This document shows, one piece after another, positions 41,463-50,433 of a stretch of 64,000 nt of DNA. This stretch comes from CAYMZZ01 sp044463125. Its GTDB lineage: Bacteria > Bacteroidota > Bacteroidia > Chitinophagales > Chitinophagaceae. The first letter of the stretch is position 1; the number at the start of each line of letters is the position of its first letter. Under the pieces are notes generated by a model. That model was not told where the DNA came from. It ran no database searches and saw only the letters and a list, made by a program, of their open reading frames with translations. The stretch is from positions 1 to 64,000 of the forward strand of contig JBIQMS010000012.1 in the NCBI GenBank assembly GCA_044463125.1. The letters are read 5' to 3'. The translations under genes were made by a program, and so were the position numbers.

Positions 41463-41517
41463 CTGCGATCAACTGTATTAATCGGCCCGGCCATGGCAAT
41501 GGGCCAGCCTGCTGCCT

Positions 41518-41525
41518 TATATTTG
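41518..41525 (+). promoter_or_regulatory. -7 promoter box for pyrF
   Basis: TATATTTG is an exact TAnnTTTG match ending 4 bp before the ATG at 41530, so the mRNA is probably leaderless. Confidence 0.6.
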
Positions 41526-41529
41526 CCGC

Positions 41530-42357
41530 ATGAACCGGCAAAAGCTTCGTGAGCTGATCTTTCAGCGATCATCCTATTTATGTGTTGGCCTCGACACCGA
41601 TATCAGCAAACTCCCCACGCATCTCAATCGCGATGCGGAAGGTATGTGGGAGTTTAACAAGGCCATTATTGATGCAACGAGGCCCTATGCTGTTGCCTAC
41701 AAGATCAATACTGCTTTTTATGAGGCACTGGGCATTGAAGGATGGAAAGTGATGGATGCCACTGTCCGCTATATTGGCGATACGCATTTTACCATCGCCG
41801 ATGCCAAGCGCGGCGATATTGGCAATACAGCCGATCAATATGCCCGCGCTTTTTTCGATCAATTACCATTTGATTCCATCACCGTTGCGCCTTATATGGG
41901 TGCCGATAGTGTGAAACCATTTCTACAAAGGCCCGGCAAATGGGCCATTGTGCTGGGGCTCACGTCCAATCCCGGCGCCGCGGATTTTGAAATGAAGAAA
42001 TTGGAAGCCACGGCAACCAAAGCCGCCCGCTATTTGTATGAAGAAGTATTGGAAACCGTTTCTGGATGGGGAAGCCCCGAGAACCTCATGTTTGTGGTGG
42101 GCGCTACGCAGGCTACCGAGTTCGACAATATAAGGCGCATTTGCCCCGACCATTTTCTATTGGTACCCGGCGTAGGAGCGCAGGGTGGCAGCCTTGAAGA
42201 AATTTCGAAAAGAGCACTTAATAAAGATGGAGGCCTGCTGGTGAATGCCAGCCGCGCCATCATTTTTGCCTCCTCCGGAGAAGATTTCGCCGAAAAAGCA
42301 GCGGAAGAAGCGGAGAAGATGAAGAGAGAGATGGAGAAGTATTTGTTGATTTGTTGA
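41530..42357 (+). CDS. pyrF: Orotidine 5'-phosphate decarboxylase (type 2)
   Basis: A 275-residue barrel of the long, type 2 OMP decarboxylases, which make UMP. The catalytic Asp/Lys cluster is in TIADAKRGDIGNTADQYA; VGLDTDISKLP and VPGVGAQGGSLE carry substrate and phosphate contacts. The C-terminus is odd: the final residues LLIC and the stop are encoded by TTGTTGATTTGTTGA, the first units of a GTTGATT repeat array. It is a single gene with its own promoter. Confidence 0.94.
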   Translation: MNRQKLRELIFQRSSYLCVGLDTDISKLPTHLNRDAEGMWEFNKAIIDATRPYAVAYKINTAFYEALGIEGWKVMDATVRYIGDTHFTIADAKRGDIGNTADQYARAFFDQLPFDSITVAPYMGADSVKPFLQRPGKWAIVLGLTSNPGAADFEMKKLEATATKAARYLYEEVLETVSGWGSPENLMFVVGATQATEFDNIRRICPDHFLLVPGVGAQGGSLEEISKRALNKDGGLLVNASRAIIFASSGEDFAEKAAEEAEKMKREMEKYLLIC

Positions 42358-42663
42358 TTCGTTGATTTGTTGATTCGTTGATTTGTTGATTTGTTTAAGG
42401 TTTAGGGTTTAAAGTTTAAGGTTTGGAGGTGAAATTCATTGGCTTTTCAGCAAAAGTCTGTGTAGAAGTAGGCGGGAGAAAGTCCTTTGAAAGGCTGGAA
42501 GGCTATTTAGTTCTGATGAATCAAGTTGGCGCAGGCATTTTTCAAACTATTTTGGTAAGCTCAGTTTACTTATTAAACTCTAAACCTTAAACAAATAAAC
42601 GAATCAACGAATCAACGAATCAACGAATCAACGAATCAACGAATCAACAAATCAACTAATCAA
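42342..42663. repeat. Nested GTTGATT/TTTAGGG inverted array
   Basis: The left outer arm (42342-42393) is GTTGATTTGTTGATTC tandem units; the left inner module (42394-42426) is TTTAAGGTTTAGGG. After a single-copy core of about 146 bases come the right inner (about 42573-42592, AAACTCTAAACCTTAAAC) and right outer (42593-42663, AACGAATCAACGAATC) modules. It starts in the last codons of pyrF and ends 13 bp before the next gene's -7 box. Confidence 0.88.
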
Positions 42664-42676
42664 AAATTCCCCTCCC

Positions 42677-42684
42677 TATCTTTG
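42677..42684 (+). promoter_or_regulatory. -7 promoter box for the acyl-CoA dehydrogenase gene
   Basis: TATCTTTG is an exact TAnnTTTG match 23 bp before the ATG, immediately downstream of a repeat array. Confidence 0.6.
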
Positions 42685-42707
42685 CATATCAAACCTAAAA
42701 CATTGCT

Positions 42708-43892
42708 ATGGCCGCACGCACTGATCTTTTTACGAGTCCTGATTATTTTCAGTTGGATGAATTACTGACCGAAGAACAGAAAATGATTCGCGAAACGGTT
42801 CGTCAGTATGTAAAGAAGGAGATTTCCCCCATCATAGAAGAATATGCACAGCGTGCGGAGTTTCCTGAGCAGATTGTAAAGCAAATGGGCGATCTGGGTG
42901 TGTTTGGCCCCACCATTCCAACTGAATACGGCGGAGGTGGGCTGGATTATGTATCCTATGGTTTGATGATGCAGGAGTTGGAACGTGGTGATAGCGGCGT
43001 GCGCTCCACCGCATCGGTACAGGGCTCGCTGGTGATGTATCCCATCTATGCCTATGGCAGCGAGGAGCAGCGAAAAAAATATTTGCCCAGGCTGGCTTCG
43101 GGTGAATGGTTGGGTTGTTTTGGATTAACGGAACCCAATCACGGCAGTGATCCCGGCAGCATGCTCACCAACATTCGCGATGCGGGCGACCACGTAATAC
43201 TGAATGGCGCCAAAATGTGGATCAGCAATGCGCCCTTTGCCCAGGTGGCCGTGGTATGGGCCCGGAACGAGGCCGGAGAAGTGCAGGGTGTTATCCTGGA
43301 GCGGGGCATGGAAGGGTTCAGCACGCCCACCACCCATGGAAAGTGGAGCTTGCGTGCATCGGCAACCGGCGAGTTGGTTTTCGATAATGTGAAAGTTCCA
43401 AAGGCTAATGTTTTTCCCAACATCAAAGGATTGAAGGGCCCGCTGGGCTGCCTCACCAAGGCACGCTTTGGTATTGCCTGGGGCGCCATCGGTGCTGCCA
43501 TGGATTGCTATGATACCGCCCTTCGCTATTCCAAAGAAAGGGAGCAGTTTGGTAAACCTATCGGCGCCTTCCAACTGCAACAAAAAAAGCTGGCGGAAAT
43601 GCTTACCGAGATTACGAAAGCACAATTGCTCAACTGGCGACTGGCCGTGTTGATGGATCAGGGAAAAGCTACACCCCAACAGGTGAGTATGGCCAAGCGC
43701 AATGCCTGCGAAGTAGCCACGCAAATCTGTCGCGATGCACGGCAAATGCTGGGAGGTATGGGTATCACAGGTGAATACCCGGTGATGCGCCATATGATGA
43801 ACCTGGAGAGCGTAATCACCTACGAAGGTACTCACGATATACACCTGCTGATAACAGGTATGGATATAACCGGTTTCAACGCATTTAAATAA
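42708..43892 (+). CDS. Acyl-CoA dehydrogenase, glutaryl-CoA dehydrogenase-like
   Basis: A 394-residue FAD flavoenzyme with the three-part acyl-CoA dehydrogenase fold. FAD/substrate segments are CFGLTEPNHGSDPGSM and MWISNAPFAQVAVVWA; the C-terminal signature is QICRDARQMLGGMGITGEY; the catalytic base Glu is in ITYEGTHDIHLLITG, a form typical of glutaryl-CoA dehydrogenases. It would oxidise glutaryl-CoA (lysine/tryptophan breakdown) or a similar short acyl-CoA. Its stop overlaps the aroK start by one base, so the two are co-transcribed though in different pathways. Confidence 0.9.
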   Translation: MAARTDLFTSPDYFQLDELLTEEQKMIRETVRQYVKKEISPIIEEYAQRAEFPEQIVKQMGDLGVFGPTIPTEYGGGGLDYVSYGLMMQELERGDSGVRSTASVQGSLVMYPIYAYGSEEQRKKYLPRLASGEWLGCFGLTEPNHGSDPGSMLTNIRDAGDHVILNGAKMWISNAPFAQVAVVWARNEAGEVQGVILERGMEGFSTPTTHGKWSLRASATGELVFDNVKVPKANVFPNIKGLKGPLGCLTKARFGIAWGAIGAAMDCYDTALRYSKEREQFGKPIGAFQLQQKKLAEMLTEITKAQLLNWRLAVLMDQGKATPQQVSMAKRNACEVATQICRDARQMLGGMGITGEYPVMRHMMNLESVITYEGTHDIHLLITGMDITGFNAFK

Positions 43893-44398
43893 TGAAAATA
43901 TTCCTGGTTGGATTTATGGGTTCCGGCAAATCATTTCGCGGGCAACAACTGAGCGCGAAACTGGGCATCCCATTCTTTGACCTGGACGCGCAGATCGTGA
44001 ATACCGAAGGAAAGTCGATAAATGATATTTTCCGCGAGCAGGGCGAGGAGTATTTTCGACTGAAAGAAAAAGAAGTACTGCATATCATAACCGAAAGCCA
44101 TGGCAGTTTTGTGATGGCCTGTGGCGGCGGCACACCCTGCTATTTCAACAACGTGGAGTATATGAACAGCCAGGGCACCACGGTTTGGCTGAATACATCG
44201 CTGCCCGTATTGTATGAACGCCTGCTGAAAGAAAAATCGGAAAGGCCTCTGTTGCGCGATTTAAGCGATGATCAATTGAAAGCCTTCATCAGCAAGAAAT
44301 TTTCGGACCGGCGAATTTATTATGAGCAGTCGCGGGTAGCGATCGAAGATGACGATATTCCCATGGAACAAATGATTGAATTGATTTTTCATGCATAA
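43892..44398 (+). CDS. aroK: Shikimate kinase
   Basis: A 168-residue P-loop kinase, the fifth step of the shikimate pathway. Walker A is in VGFMGSGKSFRG; the shikimate-binding Asp is in FFDLDAQI; GGGTPCYF carries the glycine-rich substrate loop; the lid Arg is in KSERPLLRDL. Its first base overlaps the stop of the acyl-CoA dehydrogenase gene, and its last 8 bases overlap the DUF423 gene, so all three genes form one operon. Confidence 0.94.
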   Translation: MKIFLVGFMGSGKSFRGQQLSAKLGIPFFDLDAQIVNTEGKSINDIFREQGEEYFRLKEKEVLHIITESHGSFVMACGGGTPCYFNNVEYMNSQGTTVWLNTSLPVLYERLLKEKSERPLLRDLSDDQLKAFISKKFSDRRIYYEQSRVAIEDDDIPMEQMIELIFHA

Positions 44399-44780
44399 AG
44401 GTTTTTTACGCACAGCCGCCTGGCTTGCCGCCATAGCCGTGGCCCTGGGCGCTTTTGGTGCGCACGGATTGAAGAAGATTGTTCCGCCCGACACCGTGTC
44501 GAGCTTCGAAACAGGCGTGCGCTACCAGTTTTATCACGTCATTGCATTGCTGGTAACCGCTATCCTCCTGGAAAAGTTTCCGGGAAAATGGTTGGTTCGT
44601 GCCGGGTATGCGTTCATCATTGGCATACTCCTTTTTTCAGGATCGCTTTATTTATTGACAGCCATCAAAGCCACGGAGCAGGTGGGCTTGCAGGGTATAG
44701 GCATCATAACCCCCATTGGAGGTGTGTTCTTTATACTGGGCTGGGTTTGCCTGGCGCTTGGTTTGAGCCGAAGGGTTTGA
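44391..44780 (+). CDS. DUF423 membrane protein
   Basis: A 129-residue protein with four hydrophobic helices and the DUF423 (YwdK-like) signatures: AAIAVALGAFGAHGLKK in the first helix, FETGVRYQFYHVIALL, and GIITPIGGVFFILGWVCLAL in the last. The function of the family is unknown. It overlaps aroK by 8 bp and converges with the sensor kinase gene across 24 bp. Confidence 0.9.
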   Translation: MHKGFLRTAAWLAAIAVALGAFGAHGLKKIVPPDTVSSFETGVRYQFYHVIALLVTAILLEKFPGKWLVRAGYAFIIGILLFSGSLYLLTAIKATEQVGLQGIGIITPIGGVFFILGWVCLALGLSRRV

Positions 44781-44804
44781 ATCAGGCCCAAAACCGACAA
44801 AGGT

Positions 44805-46718
44805 CTATAGCTTTAATCGCAGCGTGGTAACCGTGCCTCCATTATTCTCAATTTGGTAGGTTCCGCCAATGCTTTCCATGCGCTTGGCGATATTCTTCAG
44901 ACCATTGCCAAATTGACGCAGATTGGCGAGGTCGATGCCCACGCCATTGTCAACGATGCGGATAGTGAGTACTTCATCCGTAACAAAATAGATTCTCACC
45001 TCTGAAGCTTTGGAATGCTTGATCACATTGTGCAGACTTTCTTTCACACATAAGAAAAGGTTGCGCCGTTTATCGCCCGACAGCTCCCGTTGATTGATAT
45101 TTTCCGGCGTAAGTATTTTGCAGCTAATGGATGTAGCTTCAAAATATTCAAGGGCGTAAGAGCGGATATAGGAAACCAGATTATCCACGGTATCGTTTCC
45201 GCTGTTCATACTCCAGATGATCGCGTTCATCTTGTTGAGTACTTCATCAGCGGAGCGCGATATCTTTTCTATTTCCACCGGGGTATTTTCCTTCATTTTG
45301 TTGCGAGCGATCTCGCTCATCAGGCGAATGGCCGTCATCCCCGAACCCAATTCATCGTGCATATCCGCCGAAATTCTTTGCCGCTCTTCCTGCTGGCCTT
45401 TGTACACCGCGATTTCGCGCTCATAAGCCGCCATCATGTTCTCAGCTTTCAATCGTTCGCGTTCCCTGGCCTGCGCCACCAGTTGGCGGCGGTTCTTATA
45501 ATTGAGACCCATCAGGAAGAAAATTAATTCCAGCAAAATTCCCATCTCATAATAAAAAACCGAACTACCAAAAATGGAGGGCAGCTTGTAGGCGGGTATT
45601 GTGCCGGTCAACATCAGCAACGAGAAAAGGGAAAATATAAAGAGGCTGAAATTGCCCCAGAACAAATACCGTAGTAGCCGGTCGTCCCAGCGGCGAACGC
45701 TATACACAAGGAAGATAAAGACCATAATGAGCAGCAGGCCTTTGGTAATATTTTCCAGGTAGTTTTCGAGCAGAAAGTTGTAGGTGAAATAATGTGCATA
45801 GGTAAATCCCAGCAAGGCCAGCAGCACCATGATTACGCCAAAGTCGTAAAGCTTCTGCAGGAATGGATGCTCTTTGCGGGTGTTGAGGTATCGCTGCATA
45901 AAGCGCATGTAAAAGATGGTGCCCGTGCTTTGCATGATGAAATCAAGATAGCCTTCCTGGAAAAAACCAAAATGACTGGTATGATAGCTGTAAATCCCTT
46001 TGATAAAAAGCATGATGCAGATCAGAAATGCATACGCCGAATAGTAAAGGAATTCCAGGTTGCGGCCCAGGAAATAGTTGGCCATCGAAAACAGGATCAT
46101 CATCAGCAATAATCCGCAGAAAACATAGGTGAATATCTTGGATTCAATATTGGTATTGTCGAGCGCGACAATAAATGTAGGTAGATATTCCGGCGTGATA
46201 AGCCTGGGCTTGATCTGGTTGAGATGCGTGCGAATAGGAGCCAGTACCGCCAGCACCTGCAGGGAGTCGCCGGGCTGCAACTTTAATAGTCGATAGCTGA
46301 TTTCGCCAAGTTTGGCTGGTAAAATATCCGGTATCCGTTCCAGACGGCTACGGTCAATCACCCGAAACAGTTTCACTTCCGGGAAATAGAATCCGGGAAA
46401 AAACCAGACTGAACGGATGGTATCATCCGAATTGCGGATATTAAACCGCAGAACCACTTGCTCGGGTACTCGGTCGAGGGGAATATAACCGGGATGAACC
46501 AGGCCATGCTGCATATTCAGCTTGCCATATAGCTTCTCAATATTTTCTTCCGGAGGAATATAGGCCATCGCCAGGTTGCGATTCATGGCACCGGGCTGAA
46601 TGGCGAGCTGGATCTGGCTGATATCCAAATAGGGGAGTGGTGCCGACTCCTGGGCAGACGCTGGTGCCAGCCACAAGGCCAGCAGCCATGTCAGGAATAA
46701 TTTTTGAAAAGAGGCCAT
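44805..46718 (-). CDS. 7TMR-DISM sensor histidine kinase
   Basis: A 637-residue membrane sensor: signal peptide (LLALWLAPASAQ), periplasmic 7TMR-DISM extracellular domain (about 25-180), seven membrane helices (about 190-405), a coiled-coil stretch (RRQLVAQARERERLKAENMM), a HisKA_3 dimerisation domain with phospho-acceptor His in ISADMHDELGSGMTA, and an HATPase with N box SLHNVIKHSKASE, G1 box VDNGVGID and G2 GNGLKNIAKRM. Kinases of this class usually phosphorylate LuxR-type regulators; none is adjacent. Ligands of the extracellular domain are thought to be small molecules or carbohydrates. Confidence 0.92.
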   Translation of the reverse strand: MASFQKLFLTWLLALWLAPASAQESAPLPYLDISQIQLAIQPGAMNRNLAMAYIPPEENIEKLYGKLNMQHGLVHPGYIPLDRVPEQVVLRFNIRNSDDTIRSVWFFPGFYFPEVKLFRVIDRSRLERIPDILPAKLGEISYRLLKLQPGDSLQVLAVLAPIRTHLNQIKPRLITPEYLPTFIVALDNTNIESKIFTYVFCGLLLMMILFSMANYFLGRNLEFLYYSAYAFLICIMLFIKGIYSYHTSHFGFFQEGYLDFIMQSTGTIFYMRFMQRYLNTRKEHPFLQKLYDFGVIMVLLALLGFTYAHYFTYNFLLENYLENITKGLLLIMVFIFLVYSVRRWDDRLLRYLFWGNFSLFIFSLFSLLMLTGTIPAYKLPSIFGSSVFYYEMGILLELIFFLMGLNYKNRRQLVAQARERERLKAENMMAAYEREIAVYKGQQEERQRISADMHDELGSGMTAIRLMSEIARNKMKENTPVEIEKISRSADEVLNKMNAIIWSMNSGNDTVDNLVSYIRSYALEYFEATSISCKILTPENINQRELSGDKRRNLFLCVKESLHNVIKHSKASEVRIYFVTDEVLTIRIVDNGVGIDLANLRQFGNGLKNIAKRMESIGGTYQIENNGGTVTTLRLKL

Positions 46719-46744
46719 GGGTCAGCAGGTTTCGGCAATAGGGT

Positions 46745-46752
46745 CAAATGTA
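46745..46752 (-). promoter_or_regulatory. -7 promoter box for the sensor kinase gene
   Basis: TACATTTG on the minus strand is an exact TAnnTTTG match 26 bp before the ATG at 46718. Confidence 0.55.
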
Positions 46753-46836
46753 CTATTTCCCCTTCGGCTTTTTACGTAAACTGCGTACTACTTTGCGGGT
46801 ATTCAACGAATAAGCGCGACAGTTTTTCACAATTCC

Positions 46837-46844
46837 TATCTTTG
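46837..46844 (+). promoter_or_regulatory. -7 promoter box for ftsK
   Basis: TATCTTTG is an exact TAnnTTTG match ending 5 bp before the ATG, so ftsK mRNA is probably leaderless. Confidence 0.6.
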
Positions 46845-46849
46845 CGGAT

Positions 46850-49414
46850 ATGCCCACCAAGCAGAAAAAAGCTGGCACCCACGGCGGCCGCAAAGCCGGT
46901 TCCAAATCCGGGGCAAAAGGCTTTAAGCCCGAAACCGAAGAGCGGATCGACTGGCAGAAACTGGCCCGAGATGAACGTACCTGGAAAATACTGGGTGCGC
47001 TATCGCTGTTGGTGTCCATCTACCTGCTCATCGCTTTTATTTCCTACTTCTTTACCTGGAAAGAAGACCAGACTGAAGTGGCCCGGGGAGCGAGTATTCT
47101 TTTTGACACGGAAGTGAAAGTGACTAACCTGCTGGGGCGATTAGGTGCCGTGGTTTCGCACTTCTTTATCTACAAAGGATTTGGCATTGCATCCCTGCTC
47201 ATCTGCACTTTCTTCTTTGTTTCAGGTGTCAACCTCCTTTTTAGCCGAAAAGTGTTTTCCATCTGGAAAAACCTCAAATATGTTACCATCGGATTGTTGG
47301 TGCTTTCGGTATCCCTTTCCTTTGTTTTTGCCAGTTTCGAATTCCGTTTTGGCGGTGGTGTAGGCAATATGATCAGCGACTGGCTTACGGGTGCACTGGG
47401 CAATTTTGGCACAGCGGCCCTGCTGCTGGTCATTGGTTTTGCCTATATCATCTGGCAATTCAATCCGGCTTTTAACCTGCCGGCCAAACAGCCAGCAACA
47501 AATCCTGAGGCGGACAATTCCGATCTGGAAGAAGAAGCCGAAAATGAAGAAGAAGAGGGTGAAGAAGAGGCGGCTGTTGTTGCAAACGATAACAAGGATA
47601 AGGGGAAGGCACCCAAACTTATTATTGAAGAGGAGAAGCCCGGGGTTGAAATGACCCTGATTGAAAAAGATCCGGTGGAGGAGGAGGAAGAAGTGTCGGC
47701 TCTCACCCCAATGCCCGATCAGGAAATCGTAAATGATCTTTATCATCAGCATGAAGAAAAAACCATCAACGATTGGGTAGTGGAGCCGGCTGCGCCTGTG
47801 GAAAAGCCCCGGGTGCCTGAACCGGATGGCCTTCAGTTGGAAATAAAAACGGTGCCGGAGGAAGTGGAGGAATCGGAAGAAGGAGAAAGCAGCGCCATCG
47901 AAAACCTGCCACCATATGAACCCACGCTTGATCTGCGTGATTACAAGTATCCGAATCTGAACCTGCTGGAAGCGCATGGTAGTGAGCGGATCATTCAGGA
48001 TCCAGCCGAGCTGGAAAAAAATAAGGATCAGATTATCGCCACCCTGCGCAACTATTCCATCGAGATCCAGAAAATCAGCGCTACGGTGGGGCCAACTGTT
48101 ACGCTTTATGAAATTGTGCCCGCAGCCGGTGTACGCATTTCCCGTATCAAAAACCTGGAAGACGATATCGCGCTAAGCCTGGCTGCCCTGGGTATCCGTA
48201 TCATTGCGCCCATCCCCGGCAAGGGTACCATCGGTATTGAAGTGCCTAATGTGAAGAAGACCGTGGTGAGCATGAAAACCCTGCTCGCTTCAGAAAAATT
48301 CCAACACAATAATTTCAGCCTGCCGATCGCGGTTGGTAAGAAAATTGATAACGAAAATTATATTGTTGATCTGGCCAGCATGCCTCACCTGCTGATGGCG
48401 GGCGCTACCGGTCAGGGTAAATCGGTTGGGTTGAATGCGATACTGGTTTCACTTCTGTACAAGAAACATCCGTCGCAACTAAAGTTTGTGTTGATTGACC
48501 CCAAGAAAGTGGAGCTGAGCATTTACCGGCATATCGAGCGTCATTTCCTGGCAAAGTTGCCCGGAGAAGAAGACGCGATTATTACCGATACCAAGAAAGT
48601 GGTTCACACGCTCAATGCGCTTTGCATTGAAATGGACAACCGCTACGATCTGCTGAAAGAAGCAGGCGCGCGGAATATCAAAGAGTATAATGAAAAGTTT
48701 GTTAAGCGTAAACTGAACCCTCAAAAAGGTCATCAGTACCTGCCCTTTATTGTGTTGGTGATCGATGAGTTTGCGGATTTGATTATGACGGCGGGTAAGG
48801 AAGTCGAAATGCCCATAGCGCGACTGGCGCAATTGGCACGTGCCATTGGCATACACCTGATAATTGCCACACAGCGGCCTTCTGTGAATATCATTACAGG
48901 TACCATCAAAGCCAACTTTCCAGCACGTATTGCGTTTAAAGTTTCATCGAAAATCGATTCCCGCACTATCCTGGATACAGGTGGCGCTGAGCAATTGATT
49001 GGTAAGGGCGATATGCTGATTTCGCATAATGGCGAAATCATTCGCCTGCAATGCGCATTTGTGGATACGCCGGAGGTGGAAAATGTGGTGGACTTTATTT
49101 CCGAACAGCGAGGCTATCCCATGGCTTTCATGTTGCCGGAATATATCGATGAGAAAGAACTGGAGGGCAAGGAATTTGATATGGGTAACCGCGACAGCAT
49201 GTTTGAGGATGCGGCCAGGCTGATTGTGCAGAGCCAGCAAGGTTCTACATCCTTGCTCCAGCGCCGCATGAAACTGGGGTATAACCGTGCCGGCCGATTA
49301 ATGGACCAACTGGAAGCGGCGGGCATTGTAGGCCCCAGCCAGGGTAGCAAGGCCAGGGATGTACTGATCAAAACCGAAATGGACCTGGAACAGCATTTAC
49401 AAAGCCTTGGTTAG
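46850..49414 (+). CDS. ftsK: DNA translocase FtsK/SpoIIIE
   Basis: An 854-residue DNA motor that clears chromosomes through the division septum. Basic N-terminus, four membrane helices (about 55-210), a very acidic linker (about 220-360, runs of Glu), then alpha/beta motor domains (about 390-770) with Walker A LLMAGATGQGKSVGLNA and Walker B VLVIDEFADLIM, and a C-terminal winged-helix gamma domain (about 790-850, LLQRRMKLGYNRAGRLMDQL) that reads KOPS-like sites and touches XerD in relatives. All expected parts are present. It is divergent from the kinase gene. Confidence 0.96.
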   Translation: MPTKQKKAGTHGGRKAGSKSGAKGFKPETEERIDWQKLARDERTWKILGALSLLVSIYLLIAFISYFFTWKEDQTEVARGASILFDTEVKVTNLLGRLGAVVSHFFIYKGFGIASLLICTFFFVSGVNLLFSRKVFSIWKNLKYVTIGLLVLSVSLSFVFASFEFRFGGGVGNMISDWLTGALGNFGTAALLLVIGFAYIIWQFNPAFNLPAKQPATNPEADNSDLEEEAENEEEEGEEEAAVVANDNKDKGKAPKLIIEEEKPGVEMTLIEKDPVEEEEEVSALTPMPDQEIVNDLYHQHEEKTINDWVVEPAAPVEKPRVPEPDGLQLEIKTVPEEVEESEEGESSAIENLPPYEPTLDLRDYKYPNLNLLEAHGSERIIQDPAELEKNKDQIIATLRNYSIEIQKISATVGPTVTLYEIVPAAGVRISRIKNLEDDIALSLAALGIRIIAPIPGKGTIGIEVPNVKKTVVSMKTLLASEKFQHNNFSLPIAVGKKIDNENYIVDLASMPHLLMAGATGQGKSVGLNAILVSLLYKKHPSQLKFVLIDPKKVELSIYRHIERHFLAKLPGEEDAIITDTKKVVHTLNALCIEMDNRYDLLKEAGARNIKEYNEKFVKRKLNPQKGHQYLPFIVLVIDEFADLIMTAGKEVEMPIARLAQLARAIGIHLIIATQRPSVNIITGTIKANFPARIAFKVSSKIDSRTILDTGGAEQLIGKGDMLISHNGEIIRLQCAFVDTPEVENVVDFISEQRGYPMAFMLPEYIDEKELEGKEFDMGNRDSMFEDAARLIVQSQQGSTSLLQRRMKLGYNRAGRLMDQLEAAGIVGPSQGSKARDVLIKTEMDLEQHLQSLG

Positions 49415-49618
49415 CACAGGACTAAACTCGGGGGTCTGATTTCTTGATTTCGATCATCCAAAACAGGGTATTAGCTGTTAAATATTGTTCACATTTGCAA
49501 CCCGGTTAACCCTGGCACAGTCTCAGCATTGTGTAGATCGAATACTGTGGAGCAAAAGAAACAGATAAAACAGGCACTATAACTATCATCAGCAATTATT
49601 CATCGACAAAGCAGGCAA

Positions 49619-50278
49619 ATGAAAGCATTTTACAATTTAGTATTCTTATCCTTATTGGCAGTACCCACCCTGGCTCAGAACAATCCCACAAAAAATGACC
49701 CGGAAGCTACGGCTATCCTGAAAGCGGTGAGCGCCAAGTTTAAGACTTTTAAGACCGTTCAGGCAAGTTTTTCCTATAAAGTGGAAGATGCTAATGGAAA
49801 AGAAATGGGTACCAAAACCGGTACGGTTTGGATGAAGGGTACCCGATACAAAGTGAGCTTTGCCGGCCAGGAAATTTTCAGCGATGGCAAAACGGTTTGG
49901 AACTATGATAAGAGCATTAATGAAGTAACCATATCCACGCTCGACGAAGCCAGTGGAATGATTACGCCCCAAAAGCTATTCACCAACTTCTACGATAAGG
50001 ATTTTTATTCCGTAATGAACGGAGAAAAAAAAGTGGCCGGCCGCACCCTGCAGGAAATTGAAATGACACCTGCCGATAAGGGTAAGGCTTTTCATAAAGT
50101 GTACCTGATGATCGATAAAGCGGCGAAAACGATCTATAGCACACGCGTACTGGAAAACGGCGGCAACCGCTATATCTACACGGTTACCAGTATGAAAACA
50201 AATCAGCCCATAGCTGATGATACTTTTGTATTCAATAAAGCGAAGTATCCGGGAGTGGAGGAAGTGGATCTGCGATAG
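49619..50278 (+). CDS. lolA: LolA-like outer-membrane lipoprotein carrier
   Basis: A 219-residue periplasmic protein with signal LSLLAVPTLAQ and the LolA fold pattern: an N-terminal helix with LKAVSAKFKTFKTVQASF, then beta strands GTVWMKGTRYKVSF, SDGKTVWNYDKSINEV and a late IYTVTSMKTNQPIADDTF. LolA ferries lipoproteins from the inner to the outer membrane. The 204 bp after ftsK contain no clear terminator or box, and it may be transcribed from its own promoter there. A nested repeat starts 2 bp after its stop. Confidence 0.87.
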   Translation: MKAFYNLVFLSLLAVPTLAQNNPTKNDPEATAILKAVSAKFKTFKTVQASFSYKVEDANGKEMGTKTGTVWMKGTRYKVSFAGQEIFSDGKTVWNYDKSINEVTISTLDEASGMITPQKLFTNFYDKDFYSVMNGEKKVAGRTLQEIEMTPADKGKAFHKVYLMIDKAAKTIYSTRVLENGGNRYIYTVTSMKTNQPIADDTFVFNKAKYPGVEEVDLR

Positions 50279-50280
50279 AT

Positions 50281-50432
50281 GTATTACGTTATACGTTTTA
50301 CGTAATACGTTGGTTTAGGGTTTAGAGTTTAGGGTTTATAGTTTAAGGTTAGAATTACTTGTAATATATTCTTAAACATTAAACCCTAAACTTTAAACCA
50401 GAAACGTAAAACGTATAACGTATAACGTAAAA
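50281..50432. repeat. Nested ACGT/TTTAGGG inverted array, stop to stop
   Basis: Left outer GTATTACGTTATACGTTTTA (50281-50312) and left inner GTTTAGGGTTTAGAGTTTAG (50313-50350) mirror right inner TTAAACATTAAACCCTAAAC (50371-50399) and right outer ACGTAAAACGTATAACG (50403-50432) around a 20-base loop. It fills the gap between the stops of lolA and kdsA. No other terminator is present. Confidence 0.9.
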
Positions 50433-50433
50433 C

